Assembly (NCBI GenBank): GCA_002420115.1
Contig: DIHK01000072.1
Location: 118,161 to 134,172 of the forward strand
Direction: 5' to 3'
DNA from: Nitrospira sp. UBA5698
GTDB lineage: Bacteria > Nitrospirota > Nitrospiria > Nitrospirales > Nitrospiraceae
DNA length: 16,012 nucleotides
Under the pieces are notes generated by a model, which saw nothing but the letters and a program-made list of their open reading frames with translations, did not search any database and had not been told where the DNA came from. Of this stretch, positions 1 to 8,394 are shown piece by piece (positions within the stretch are counted from its first letter, which is position 1; each line of letters begins with the position of its first letter). The translations under genes were made by a program, and so were the position numbers.

Positions 1-419
1 TAGTAGAGCCGAACTCCGCAACAGAGCTTGGGATAACCGCTGTTCAAAATCAAATCGACATACATCCCGGTGAAGCTCTTGTACCCTAGCAGTCTCTCTT
101 CTGGCAGAATCGGCGGCGACTGCCACTGCACTCCTGACGCCGTACGCCGCAGTCTCACATCGACCGGGCAGCGGATCAGCCAGCCATAGTTGCCGACCGT
201 CCTGACCGGTCCGCAGTCATCCGGCAACACTTTATATCCGCTCGCGGCAAGTGCCCGCTGCTCCTCCAACGTCAGGTTGCTCAACATGGGCCGATGCGGA
301 TGAAAATCCAACCTCAGCCGCTCCGGCGGAAACGCGGTGGAATATTCCCGTTCCCAATAAATAACGATCTTCTCGGATACATCATCCGAGGCTGGCGATT
401 CTAGTGGTACTTTTTCCAT
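1..419 (-). CDS. Unrecognised protein, 5' part only (runs off left edge)
   Basis: An open frame begins at ATG 419 and continues without a stop for 139 codons to the window edge. An in-frame TAG at 464-462 sits upstream, so the start lies downstream of it; ATG 419 is the first ATG, while GTG 455 and TTG 431 are weaker alternatives. There is no clear Shine-Dalgarno sequence. The N-terminal 20 residues are acidic and polar, with no signal peptide or membrane segment, so a cytoplasmic protein is likely. Notable stretches are GPVRTVGNYGWLIRCPVDV (about residues 70-88) and a cysteine pair LCC near residue 133. The NYGWLIRCPVDV stretch faintly resembles the ANAHGW-CP pattern I associate with DUF6065 proteins, but I cannot confirm this. 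It follows the SH3-like gene by about 92 bp on the same strand and may be the last gene of that run. Function unknown. Confidence 0.7.
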   Translation of the reverse strand, partial: MEKVPLESPASDDVSEKIVIYWEREYSTAFPPERLRLDFHPHRPMLSNLTLEEQRALAASGYKVLPDDCGPVRTVGNYGWLIRCPVDVRLRRTASGVQWQSPPILPEERLLGYKSFTGMYVDLILNSGYPKLCCGVRLY

Positions 420-511
420 GGACCGTGACAATAATTGATGATGGTGAGCTGGCACAAGAGGCTAGAAATGAACAAAAACGAGGTGTCTGAACTTCGTAGA
501 ATGCACACAAC

Positions 512-865
512 TCACCGGGACGTGACCATAAAGGTATCACCCGCGAGGATGATTCCCTCGATCCCATCAGCCAGTTTCACCTTGAAACCGTCATGGTCCT
601 GGCCATGATACACCCCTATCGCCTTAGCCGTCTCCCCTGCCTTGAGCGTCGCAATAACCTTCCCTGGCTGAACGTGTATGCTCGGATCAGGAGCAGAAGA
701 AACTTGTGTAATGGCATACACTTCGGTTGGTTGTTCGATCACGAGAATATTCTCGCGCTCACCGCAAGCAACTGAAATGACCGCAGTCAAGAAGACCAAA
801 ACTGCTAACGCACAGTCATTCAGCAATCTTCTTATGACACTATTTCGACCAATACTTTTCCACAT
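512..865 (-). CDS. Small exported SH3-like protein, probable lipoprotein
   Basis: A 117-residue protein. Residues 1-18 are basic, 19-33 form a hydrophobic segment, and Cys34 follows in the sequence VISVAC. This resembles a lipoprotein signal peptide, but Ser rather than Leu at -3 makes the lipobox non-canonical, so plain secretion or an N-terminal membrane anchor is also possible. The mature part (about residues 45-115) has the beta-rich, glycine-spaced look of a bacterial SH3-like domain, with PGKVIATLKAGETAKAIGVY followed by a GFKVKLADGIEGII strand pattern. Such domains usually bind peptidoglycan or peptides in the periplasm. The ATG at 865 lies 8 bp after the methyltransferase stop, and a GAGGG Shine-Dalgarno sits 4 nt upstream inside that junction, indicating co-transcription. 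No catalytic residues are apparent. Confidence 0.75.
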   Translation of the reverse strand: MWKSIGRNSVIRRLLNDCALAVLVFLTAVISVACGERENILVIEQPTEVYAITQVSSAPDPSIHVQPGKVIATLKAGETAKAIGVYHGQDHDGFKVKLADGIEGIILAGDTFMVTSR

Positions 866-872
866 ACATCCC

Positions 873-1532
873 TCAGTAGATCAACCCTCCCACCACCCAG
901 TGCCGGTCATCCGGCACATCAATCAATAGTCTGGTGAGGTTCATGCGAGCGAGCTGCGATCCGATTTCATCTTCCGTGAAAGCCGCCAGCAGGGAATTGT
1001 AGAAATCACGGCGTAAGATATCCGGCTCGTTGGCGGCGTATTGATCGACAATGGCCTTGGCTGCTTCAGGTGAGTCCGGACGAAGCAGGTCCATGACCAA
1101 CACCGGCGCGCCTGGCTTCACGAGCTGGCGAATCTTCTGCCAGAACTGTAACGGGTTCGGCAGATGATGCAACAGGCTGTTCGAGATCACGGCATCGGCG
1201 ATTCTTGCTCCAGCAACCTCTTCATACCGCTCACAGCGCAGCGTGATGCGATCGGATAAGCCCGCTTCCTTTACCGCCTGCTCCCCCAGCCGAATCATCG
1301 GAGCAGAAGCATCGATGCCGATGACCTGGCAGGCCTGGTAGAACTTGGCGAACCGGATGCAAATATCGCCGGGACCACAGCCAAGATCCAGTACCGTCCC
1401 TTGAGAAAACTCCGGAAAGTATTCTTTAAACCGTTCAATGAACCCTTGATTCTCTGCCTCGAAATCTGCCCGCGCGTAGGCCTCAGCCTGCTTGGGATCA
1501 TCCATCAGTTCTGGTTCAGGTATGCGATCCAT
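873..1532 (-). CDS. Class I SAM-dependent methyltransferase
   Basis: A 219-residue soluble protein with the Rossmann-fold methyltransferase signature. Motif I is VLDLGCGPGD at residues 47-56 (SAM binding). The acidic residue ending strand beta-2 is Asp74 in VIGIDAS. A motif-IV-like stretch AVISNSLLHHLPNP spans about residues 114-127. The NSLLHHL element is typical of Methyltransf_11/25-type small-molecule methyltransferases such as the UbiE-like group, but the substrate cannot be read from sequence. ATG 1532 is the only convincing start, preceded by a weak AAGGGCG. The gene lies downstream of the MOSC gene, separated by 87 bp that consist mostly of the GTGAAGC/GCTTCAC repeat element. It is followed 8 bp later by the SH3-like protein. 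Nothing suggests truncation. Confidence 0.88.
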   Translation of the reverse strand: MDRIPEPELMDDPKQAEAYARADFEAENQGFIERFKEYFPEFSQGTVLDLGCGPGDICIRFAKFYQACQVIGIDASAPMIRLGEQAVKEAGLSDRITLRCERYEEVAGARIADAVISNSLLHHLPNPLQFWQKIRQLVKPGAPVLVMDLLRPDSPEAAKAIVDQYAANEPDILRRDFYNSLLAAFTEDEIGSQLARMNLTRLLIDVPDDRHWVVGGLIY

Positions 1533-1550
1533 TATCTTCGCCCTTCGTCG

Positions 1551-1627
1551 TTTGTGAAGCGTCGCACGTGAAGCATGTCTCGTTCCGGAGTAGACGCTTC
1601 ACGCTTCACGAAATACGTTTCACGATT
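1551..1627. repeat. GTGAAGC/GCTTCAC inverted-repeat element (copy A)
   Basis: Between the MOSC and methyltransferase genes, GTGAAGC units (1554-1560, 1568-1574) are followed after about 20 bp by oppositely oriented GCTTCACG units (about 1595-1610) and a GTTTCACG unit (1618-1625). The arms can pair as an imperfect hairpin. The 21-bp arm at 1554-1574 is, read on the minus strand, identical except for one base to the arm at 8471-8491. The right end overlaps the MOSC gene and provides its TGA stop (1622-1620). There is no T-tract, so it is not a standard terminator. Confidence 0.75.
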
Positions 1628-2099
1628 CCATTCTCACGACATCTCCCGGCCTCACAATTCCACCCCGCAGCACCTTCGCATAGACCCGACTCCAACCAGG
1701 GTTGAGCTTCTGAGAAATGCGCGAGAAGTCCTCGTCACGGAACCACCGCCCATTGTGGCTGCAGGGCGTGGTATAGCTCGTCACCTCAAGCTGGACCTCC
1801 GGGCCAATGGTTAACCGGACGCCGGGCCGCACCTGGTCCCAATCCAAGCCGGACAGGGTCAGGTTTTCCCCAGAGGATCCGGGATCAACGGGATGGCCTT
1901 CATCCTGAAGTCGCTCAATCAGTTCGAGCGAATACAGACAGACCGCACGATCCGGTCCCCCGTGAAACTTGAGATTGCGCTGCCGATCGCCGTCCAGCCC
2001 CTGTTCGCTCACCTTGGCTTCCAAGACTGGAAGTTTCGGCACCCCTCCGTCGGAAATGTTGATCTGATGCACATGTGGATACGGTGGTCCGATCGACAT
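1620..2099 (-). CDS. MOSC domain-containing protein
   Basis: A 159-residue protein made almost entirely of a MOSC domain (molybdenum cofactor sulfurase C-terminal-like), similar in size to short stand-alone MOSC proteins of the YiiM type. Visible family features are GLDGDRQRNLKFHGGPDRAV (residues 34-53), the SGENLT turn (76-81), and the conserved cysteine Cys113 in TTPCSHNGRWF. In this family the cysteine is implicated in sulfur or molybdenum-cofactor chemistry. The specific substrate here is unknown. The ATG at 2099 follows the prmA stop by 2 bp, and GGAGAGG within the prmA 3' end serves as Shine-Dalgarno, so translation is probably coupled to prmA. The TGA stop lies inside a CGTGAAACG unit of the downstream repeat. 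Confidence 0.87.
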   Translation of the reverse strand: MSIGPPYPHVHQINISDGGVPKLPVLEAKVSEQGLDGDRQRNLKFHGGPDRAVCLYSLELIERLQDEGHPVDPGSSGENLTLSGLDWDQVRPGVRLTIGPEVQLEVTSYTTPCSHNGRWFRDEDFSRISQKLNPGWSRVYAKVLRGGIVRPGDVVRMES

Positions 2100-2101
2100 C
2101 G

Positions 2102-2983
2102 TCAGACCTCTCCATCACAGGATTCGGGTTTCAAGAACTGCATCACCACCCATCCCTCATCATCCCGCCGGTCAGCACAGACTAGACCTAAGTGAGAAAA
2201 CCGCTCGACGATCTCAGACTCTTGCTCAACAAGAATGCCGGAGACTAGAACCCTCGCCCCTCCACATGCAATGGATGCCAAGTCCTTCGCAAGGCTTAAG
2301 ACCGTTTGCCGATCAAGATTCGCCAGCACCAGATCGATGGGCCTCTGGTTCTCCCGTGGCAGGTCAGCCAGCGTGCCCGTCACGATGTTAATCCTATCCG
2401 TCAGCTGATTCAGCTCGACATACTCCTTCGCACAGTCTGCGGCAATGGGATCGATTTCGACACCAACTGCCGAGGCCGCACCGAGCTTGACGGCGGCCAT
2501 GGCCAAAATGGCACTTCCCGTTCCGACATCCAGAATCTGTTCTCCTCCTCGAATATCCTCTTGCAACCACTCCAGCAGCATGCGTGTCGTCGCATGGTGC
2601 CCTGTGCCGAAGGCCTGCTTGGGATCCAAGATGATTTCGAGGTCACGCGAACTGAGCTCAGCCGGCTCCCAACTCGGACGGATGACGACTCGACCGATGC
2701 GCAGCGGCTTAACCGAACGAGCCCAGGCTTCGTTCCAGTCTTGAGCCGGCACACGCGTCACGGAGAGCAAGTGCTCCTGACATGCTTCCGTCACATCGGC
2801 AAGGGCCGCACGGAGCGCTGAAAGCCGAGCCTCAGTCCACTGGGCTTCCGCCCAATAGAGATGGACCTTCCCCTCATCATCATCCTCCCAGGCTCCCTGT
2901 ACCGTTGCATCATCAAGACGACTGAGCAGTTCGCCTGTATCAAGAACACCATGAATGCACACATCTACCCAATCATTCGGCAT
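2102..2983 (-). CDS. prmA: Ribosomal protein L11 methyltransferase (PrmA-like)
   Basis: A 293-residue protein from ATG 2983. A TTG at 2992 would add three residues. The PrmA hallmark DPKQAFGTGHHATT corresponds to the family's DPGLAFGTGTHPTT. It is followed by the SAM-binding motif ILDVGTGSAILAMAAVKLGA and an acidic VGVEIDPIA strand end. The N-terminal ~100 residues match the L11-recognition and linker region in length. Family members trimethylate ribosomal protein L11. Oddities: the motif-I glycine pattern is GTGSA rather than GCGSG, and the usual VANI-type motif IV reads LANLDRQTVL, so activity on L11 is likely but not certain. It is the first gene of the minus-strand run. The ~110 bp to the divergent MutS-like gene should hold both promoters. 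No convincing Shine-Dalgarno is visible. Confidence 0.87.
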   Translation of the reverse strand: MPNDWVDVCIHGVLDTGELLSRLDDATVQGAWEDDDEGKVHLYWAEAQWTEARLSALRAALADVTEACQEHLLSVTRVPAQDWNEAWARSVKPLRIGRVVIRPSWEPAELSSRDLEIILDPKQAFGTGHHATTRMLLEWLQEDIRGGEQILDVGTGSAILAMAAVKLGAASAVGVEIDPIAADCAKEYVELNQLTDRINIVTGTLADLPRENQRPIDLVLANLDRQTVLSLAKDLASIACGGARVLVSGILVEQESEIVERFSHLGLVCADRRDDEGWVVMQFLKPESCDGEV

Positions 2984-3026
2984 GGTCAACAATGGATCGT
3001 GTTTCGTCTCTATGGTTTATCCGAGT

Positions 3027-3042
3027 TGTCACGCTTCACGCA
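3027..3042. repeat. Solitary TCACGCTTCACG repeat unit
   Basis: The divergent prmA/MutS-like intergenic region (2984-3093) contains one unit of the same motif as copy A, TCACGCTTCACG at 3029-3040, with no second arm. I see no strong promoter in this ~110 bp: TTGACG at 3057-3062 has no convincing -10 partner. Its placement at yet another gene junction is the reason for listing it. Confidence 0.4.
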
Positions 3043-3093
3043 CACCGCTTCGCAATTTGACGTCCCTCACCCGTTCCAGTAAGGTCGCTTGTT

Positions 3094-4941
3094 ATGGCAC
3101 GCTCACGCACCACCCAGATTGAGACGATCATCAGCCGTACAGACCGGCTTATTGCTCAGGGCTCTAAGACCAGCGCCCTATTCACCCGGTGGCGGTTGGC
3201 TATCTTCCTCGCCGGCCTGATCTGTACCGTTACCCTCTATAAGCTCAACTGGTACCAGAGCGGCAACCTGTCTCTCGCTCTTTTCCTGGCCATCTTTATC
3301 GCCGTTGCGGCCTATCATAACAAGGTGGAGGCCCAGATTCATCGGCTCCGCCAGTGGACGCAGATTAAACGGACACACCTTGCCCGCATGGCGTTGGATT
3401 GGGGAAACATCCCGACAAGACCAACCGACGAGCGGAGCTCTCACCCCTACGCGGCAGATCTCGACCTCGTTGGTCCCCATTCTCTGACCCATCTGCTCGA
3501 CACGACCATCTCTGACCAGGGCCGAGAACGGGTGCGCAACTGGCTCCTCAACCAGCCACCTTCTCCCGAACAGTGGCGCAGCAGGCAAGCTCTCGTCAGG
3601 GAACTGACGTCTCGTCCCTTATTGCGTGACCGGCTCACACTTGATGCCAAGCTCACAGGTGACCAAGAGATCAACGGCAAACGGTTGGCTGCGGTCATCG
3701 AGCACCGGCTCGGACTCCCCCACCTGAATACCATCCTTGTCGTCCAGGGGCTCCTTGCCTCGACAACGATCGGCCTAGGCCTCGCCACGCTGTTCGGACT
3801 CCTCCCTGGCTATTGGATGTTTTCATTTGCCGCCTATGTGTTGATCTACTTTATGACCGATCAGGGAGAAGAGCTGTTGGAACATGCGGTCGGCCTGCAT
3901 CACGAAACCGAGCGTCTGGCCACGGTCCTTGGCTTAATCGAACGATATGCGGCGCACCGAGAGACAACTCTGGCGTCAACCTGGGCCGCTCTGATCGGCC
4001 ACGTCAGTCCTATACAGCAGCTCAAAGAGGCCGCCCGTACCCTGCATGCCGTCAGCATTAAAGCCCACCCCCTCGTCCATCTGACGATTAATGCTATTGG
4101 CCCGTGGGACCTCTGGTTTCTGCGCCGGCTCATTCAGGTACAAGAACGGATTCAACAAGCACTCCCGCAGTGGCTCGACGCCCTGGCGGAAGTCGAGGCC
4201 GCGTCAGCGCTCGCGACCTTTGCCTATCTCCATCCTGACTACATTTGGCCGACTCCGCTCACAACCACGGATGGGCAACAGCAGATTCCTCCGACCCTCC
4301 GCGCGAGCCGACTCGCACACCCCTTGCTGCCTCCAGGGACACGCATCGCGAACGATGTCGAGATGGCTGAACTGGGCTCGATCTACCTGATTACTGGCTC
4401 GAATATGTCCGGCAAGAGCACATTCTTACGAACGATCGGCATCAACCTCTGCCTGGCGCAAGCCGGTGCTCCTGTCTGTGCGCAATCATTCAACTGGACC
4501 TGGAGCCGACTCGCCTGTTGCATCCGTGTTGACGATTCGCTCGATGCTGGACTCTCGTTCTTCTACGCTGAAGTAAAACGACTCAAAACGATCCTCGACG
4601 CCACCAAGGATCGGACCGTGCCTCCCGTGCTTTTTCTGATCGACGAGATCTTTAAAGGCACCAACAACCGGGAACGGCTCATCGGCAGCCAAGCCTATAT
4701 CACCGCCCTCTCCAAGGGGCACGGATTTGGCCTCGTCAGCACACATGACTTGGAGTTAGCGGACCTGGAGCAGGTCATCCCACGATTACGAAACGCCCAC
4801 TTCCAAGAAACCGTGGCAAACGGAACCCTCACGTTCGACTACCAGCTGAGGCCAGGCCCCTGCCCGACGACCAATGCCTTAAGAATCATGGAACTGGAAG
4901 GGTTGCCTATTTCCCCCACCCCTCACAATCAGGCACAATAG
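3094..4941 (+). CDS. Membrane-anchored MutS-family ATPase
   Basis: A 615-residue protein with a MutS-type ABC ATPase at the C-terminus. The Walker A motif GSNMSGKST is at residues 435-443 and Walker B LFLIDE at 513-518, followed by IFKGTNNRERL, a composite-site signature like that of MutS. A STHDLELADL switch-histidine region lies near residue 549. The middle (about 115-390) resembles the MutS core/lever domains. The N-terminal mismatch-recognition domain is absent, and no C-terminal Smr nuclease is present. Hydrophobic segments at about 34-50, 58-75, 208-230 and 235-258 suggest membrane anchoring, which classical mismatch-repair MutS lacks. It is therefore unlikely to be the replication-repair MutS, and its biological role is unknown. 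Start ATG 3094 has a weak AAGG 9 nt upstream. The next gene starts 9 bp after its stop. Confidence 0.85.
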   Translation: MARSRTTQIETIISRTDRLIAQGSKTSALFTRWRLAIFLAGLICTVTLYKLNWYQSGNLSLALFLAIFIAVAAYHNKVEAQIHRLRQWTQIKRTHLARMALDWGNIPTRPTDERSSHPYAADLDLVGPHSLTHLLDTTISDQGRERVRNWLLNQPPSPEQWRSRQALVRELTSRPLLRDRLTLDAKLTGDQEINGKRLAAVIEHRLGLPHLNTILVVQGLLASTTIGLGLATLFGLLPGYWMFSFAAYVLIYFMTDQGEELLEHAVGLHHETERLATVLGLIERYAAHRETTLASTWAALIGHVSPIQQLKEAARTLHAVSIKAHPLVHLTINAIGPWDLWFLRRLIQVQERIQQALPQWLDALAEVEAASALATFAYLHPDYIWPTPLTTTDGQQQIPPTLRASRLAHPLLPPGTRIANDVEMAELGSIYLITGSNMSGKSTFLRTIGINLCLAQAGAPVCAQSFNWTWSRLACCIRVDDSLDAGLSFFYAEVKRLKTILDATKDRTVPPVLFLIDEIFKGTNNRERLIGSQAYITALSKGHGFGLVSTHDLELADLEQVIPRLRNAHFQETVANGTLTFDYQLRPGPCPTTNALRIMELEGLPISPTPHNQAQ

Positions 4942-4950
4942 TCGGCACGA

Positions 4951-7900
4951 ATGACCACTGCGGCCGGTCCTGACCAACAACCTGTTTCCCGTACCCTTCG
5001 TGGCCTCCTGATTGCACAGTTCTGCGGGGCTTTCAACGACAATGCCTGGAAACTCATGGTGGCCTTGCTGGCCATCAGGCAGGCGACCGCAGGGATGGCT
5101 CCAGGGCCTGAGCTGGAAACCGTTGCTCAAACCCAAACTGCCACCGCGTTTGTCATCTTCACCCTACCACTGGTGCTCCTCTCGCTGGTCGGCGGCACCT
5201 TCGCCGATCGTATCAGCAAGCGAACGGTCATCATCAGCATCAAAGTTGTCGAAGTTCTCCTGATGGCAGCCGGCACCATGGCACTCTGGATCAACCCTGC
5301 CGGTGGCATGCTTCCGCTGATCGTCCTCTGTGGGATGGGCATCCACAGTGCGCTTTTCAGCCCATCGAAATATGGGATTCTTCCGGAATTAGTCCCACAT
5401 GAGCGACTCGCTGCCGGCAACGGCCTCCTTGAGCTATGGACCTTTGCCGCAATCTTGACGGGAACGGCCGCCGGAGGCTTCTTATTACAGATGGCAGGAT
5501 CTCATACCTGGCTGGCTCCGCTCGTGCTGACAGGATTATCCGTCGTCGGTCTCATCACAGCATTCTCCATCCCACCCGTGTTACCGGCCCGAACCGATGG
5601 CGGGATCGGCGCCACGGTTCGTGGTGCGTGGGCGGCCATTCGCACCGAACGCATGTTGCAGATGGCCATCCCGATGGAAATATTTTTCTGGACGATCGCC
5701 AGTCTGTTTATGCAAAACGTGATCGTCTACGCCAAGGCCGTGCTCCGGCTCTCCGACGCCATGTCCGGGCTCCCGCTCACACTCTTGTCGGTCGGCATTG
5801 GGATCGGCGCCATCCTGGTGGGAAAGATTTCACGCAACCGCGTGGAGTACGGACTCATCCCGTTAGGCGCCATCGGCGTCTTCACGGCATTGCTCCTTCT
5901 CGGACTTCTGGCGCCCCCACTCTCTGGAACATTTCTTCTCTTAGGCGCACTCGGCATCGCCAGCGCATTCATCTTTGTGTCATTGAATGCCATCCTCCAA
6001 TGGAAATCGCCGCCCGATCGGCGCGGAGCCGTGATCTCGATGTCCAACACCTGTGTCTTCACAGGCATCCTCCTCGGCTCACTGTCCGGCGGATGGCTGG
6101 CCACTGCCGGTCTCTCAACCACCAGTATCTTCCTCGCGACGGCCGGGATGACCTTGGCGGGCATGCTCTATGCCCTGTGGCTGTTACCCGATACGTTGCT
6201 TCGGCTCATCCTTGTCCTACTCACGCATACCCTCTATCGCCTCCGCATCATCGGAGAAACACACCTGCCGCCATCGGGAGGCGCACTGTTGGTTCCCAAT
6301 CATGTCTCGTTTGTGGATGGTCTGCTCCTGATCGCCAGCCTTGATCGCCCCGTGCGGTTTGTGGTCGACGCCCAATATGCCGAGCAGCCACTCTTCAAAC
6401 CCTTCATGAAAGCGCTCGGCGTCATTCCTATTTCGTCACATGGCGGATTGCGCGTCATTCTCAAAGCACTCCGGGAAGCAGGTGCGGCCCTCGACCACGG
6501 CGACCTCGTCTGCATTTTTCCGGAAGGCCAGATCACCAGAACCGGGACACTCCTGCCGTTCCGGCGCGGGTTTGAACGGATCGTTAAGGGGCGAACGGTT
6601 CCGATCATTCCCATTCACCTGGATCGTATCTGGGGCAGCATCTTCAGCTTCAATCGTGGACGCTTTCTGTGGAAACTGCCTGAACAACTCCCTTACCCCG
6701 TCACAGTCTCATTCGGAGCTCCTCTCCCGTCCACGACGTCGGCCCATGAACTGCGTGGAACGATCCGCCAGCTGGGTGAGGCAGCGTGGCAGCTGAGAAA
6801 GCCCCATCGCCGTCCACTCCATCGAGAATTTATTCGCTCGATGCGGCGTGCGCCATTCAGCCTGGCCATGGCCGACCAGAATCGCCCCCATGTCTCATCA
6901 TTGCAAGCCTTGATCGGATCGATCGTCCTGGCCAGAACGCTACGCCCCTATTGGGACGGACAGGAGCGGGTTGGGGTGCTGCTGCCACCCACGGTCGCCG
7001 GGGCATTGGTCAACGTCGCCGCTCCCCTCTGCGGGAAAACCATCGTGAACCTGAATTACACGGTCGGCAAATCCGGATTGGAAGCTGCGGTACAGCTCGC
7101 GGGGCTTCGCACCATCGTAACGAGCCGCCTGTTCGTGGAGAAAGCCAAGCTTGAGCTGCCGGAGGGCCCCTCAATCCTCTGGCTGGAGGACCTCGCGAAA
7201 ACGATCAGCAAAGGCCATAAACTTCAGGCTGCCTTGCTGGCACTCTTTGCGCCCTGCCGGATCATCGAACGGGTCTGTGGACAGACCACACCGCTGACGC
7301 CCGATAGCCTTGCCACCATCATCTTCAGCAGCGGCAGCACCGGTGAACCCAAAGGCGTCATGCTCTCTCATTTCAGCGTCGACTCCAACTGCCAGGGCGC
7401 GACACAGATGCTCCATCTCTACCAGGATGAACGAGTTCTCGGCATCTTGCCCTTCTTCCATTCGTTCGGATACATGGTGTTCTGGTTCGTGATGTCCAAC
7501 AACGCCCCGATGATCTTTCATCCGTCGCCGCTTGATGTGGCCGCCATCGGCGAACTGATCAGAACATATCGCGTCACGTTCCTCGTCACCACGCCGACGT
7601 TCTTACAGCTCTATTCCCGCCGCTGTACCCCGGAACAATTCAGCTCGGTCCGGGTGATCCTCACCGGTGCGGAAAAGCTTCACGCCCGCCTCGCCCAGGC
7701 GGTGGAAGATACGTTCGGAGTCGGACCGATCGAAGGCTATGGCGTTACGGAATGCGCACCCGTCATTGCCGTTAATTGCCCGGACTTCCGGGCCGCCGGA
7801 TATTATCAACCAGCCTCACGCCGCGGGACGGTCGGGCAGCCTCTACCAGGAGTCTCCGTACAGATTGTGGATCCCGATAGTTACACCCCCTTGCCTTCAG

Positions 7901-8394
7901 GCACACCGGGCATGTTGCTGGTGAAAGGGCCGAATGTCATGAACGGGTATCTGGGTCGAGAAGACTTAACCGCTCAAGTGATGCGGGACGGATGGTACAT
8001 CACCGGGGATATTGCGGCGTTGGATGACGATGGATTCCTGACCATCACCGACCGATTGTCTCGCTTCTCCAAAATCGGCGGAGAAATGGTTCCCCACGGC
8101 AAGGTTGAGGAGGCCCTGCAGCAAGCAGCCGGTGCTGAGGTGCAAGTTTTTGCCGTCACCGGTCTGCCCGACGAGAAAAAAGGAGAGCGCTTGGCCGTCC
8201 TGCATACAGTGGACGACGTCACCATTCCCGATATCCTCTCAAAACTGTCCGCCATGGGTCTCCCGAATCTCTTCATCCCGTCTCGGCATCACTTCGTGAA
8301 AGTTGACGCGTTACCCGTCCTTGGAACCGGCAAACTTGATTTGCGAGGCGTAAAACGAATCGCAGCGGAACGACTCTCTTCACGTGAAGCGTGA
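4951..8394 (+). CDS. aas: LplT-PlsC-Aas fusion: lysophospholipid flippase / acyltransferase / acyl-ACP(CoA) ligase
   Basis: An 1147-residue three-part protein. Residues ~15-420 are an MFS transporter (LplT-like) opening with LIAQFCGAFNDNAWK, a lysophospholipid-flippase signature. Residues ~425-630 are a PlsC-type acyltransferase with NHVSFVD (450-456, catalytic His451/Asp456) and FPEGQ (523-527). Residues ~640-1147 are an AMP-forming ligase with FSSGSTGEPKG (792-802), YGVTE (930-934), an ITGDIAALDDDGF element and Lys1128 in LGTGKLD. In E. coli, LplT (about 400 aa) and Aas (719 aa) are separate and together import and re-acylate lysophosphatidylethanolamine. The length here equals their sum, so the whole repair pathway is probably one inner-membrane polypeptide. 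All key residues appear intact. It starts 9 bp after the MutS-like stop without a clear Shine-Dalgarno. The last codons (SREA) and the TGA are encoded by repeat sequence. Confidence 0.9.
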   Translation: MTTAAGPDQQPVSRTLRGLLIAQFCGAFNDNAWKLMVALLAIRQATAGMAPGPELETVAQTQTATAFVIFTLPLVLLSLVGGTFADRISKRTVIISIKVVEVLLMAAGTMALWINPAGGMLPLIVLCGMGIHSALFSPSKYGILPELVPHERLAAGNGLLELWTFAAILTGTAAGGFLLQMAGSHTWLAPLVLTGLSVVGLITAFSIPPVLPARTDGGIGATVRGAWAAIRTERMLQMAIPMEIFFWTIASLFMQNVIVYAKAVLRLSDAMSGLPLTLLSVGIGIGAILVGKISRNRVEYGLIPLGAIGVFTALLLLGLLAPPLSGTFLLLGALGIASAFIFVSLNAILQWKSPPDRRGAVISMSNTCVFTGILLGSLSGGWLATAGLSTTSIFLATAGMTLAGMLYALWLLPDTLLRLILVLLTHTLYRLRIIGETHLPPSGGALLVPNHVSFVDGLLLIASLDRPVRFVVDAQYAEQPLFKPFMKALGVIPISSHGGLRVILKALREAGAALDHGDLVCIFPEGQITRTGTLLPFRRGFERIVKGRTVPIIPIHLDRIWGSIFSFNRGRFLWKLPEQLPYPVTVSFGAPLPSTTSAHELRGTIRQLGEAAWQLRKPHRRPLHREFIRSMRRAPFSLAMADQNRPHVSSLQALIGSIVLARTLRPYWDGQERVGVLLPPTVAGALVNVAAPLCGKTIVNLNYTVGKSGLEAAVQLAGLRTIVTSRLFVEKAKLELPEGPSILWLEDLAKTISKGHKLQAALLALFAPCRIIERVCGQTTPLTPDSLATIIFSSGSTGEPKGVMLSHFSVDSNCQGATQMLHLYQDERVLGILPFFHSFGYMVFWFVMSNNAPMIFHPSPLDVAAIGELIRTYRVTFLVTTPTFLQLYSRRCTPEQFSSVRVILTGAEKLHARLAQAVEDTFGVGPIEGYGVTECAPVIAVNCPDFRAAGYYQPASRRGTVGQPLPGVSVQIVDPDSYTPLPSGTPGMLLVKGPNVMNGYLGREDLTAQVMRDGWYITGDIAALDDDGFLTITDRLSRFSKIGGEMVPHGKVEEALQQAAGAEVQVFAVTGLPDEKKGERLAVLHTVDDVTIPDILSKLSAMGLPNLFIPSRHHFVKVDALPVLGTGKLDLRGVKRIAAERLSSREA

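Noticed and set aside
420..511. Possible terminator after the SH3-like gene (TTTTTG tract)
   Set aside because: A T-run exists on the minus strand, but no adequate GC-rich stem precedes it.
2306..2821. 171-residue plus-strand open frame
   Set aside because: It is antisense to prmA, whose frame carries clear catalytic motifs; this is a shadow frame.
3057..3087. Promoter TTGACG / TAAGGT for the MutS-like gene
   Set aside because: The -10 match is poor and the predicted start would coincide with the ATG, giving a leaderless transcript without other support.
5436..6344. 302-residue plus-strand open frame
   Set aside because: It lies in another frame of the aas fusion, with an Arg/His/Pro-rich composition typical of out-of-frame GC-rich coding sequence.
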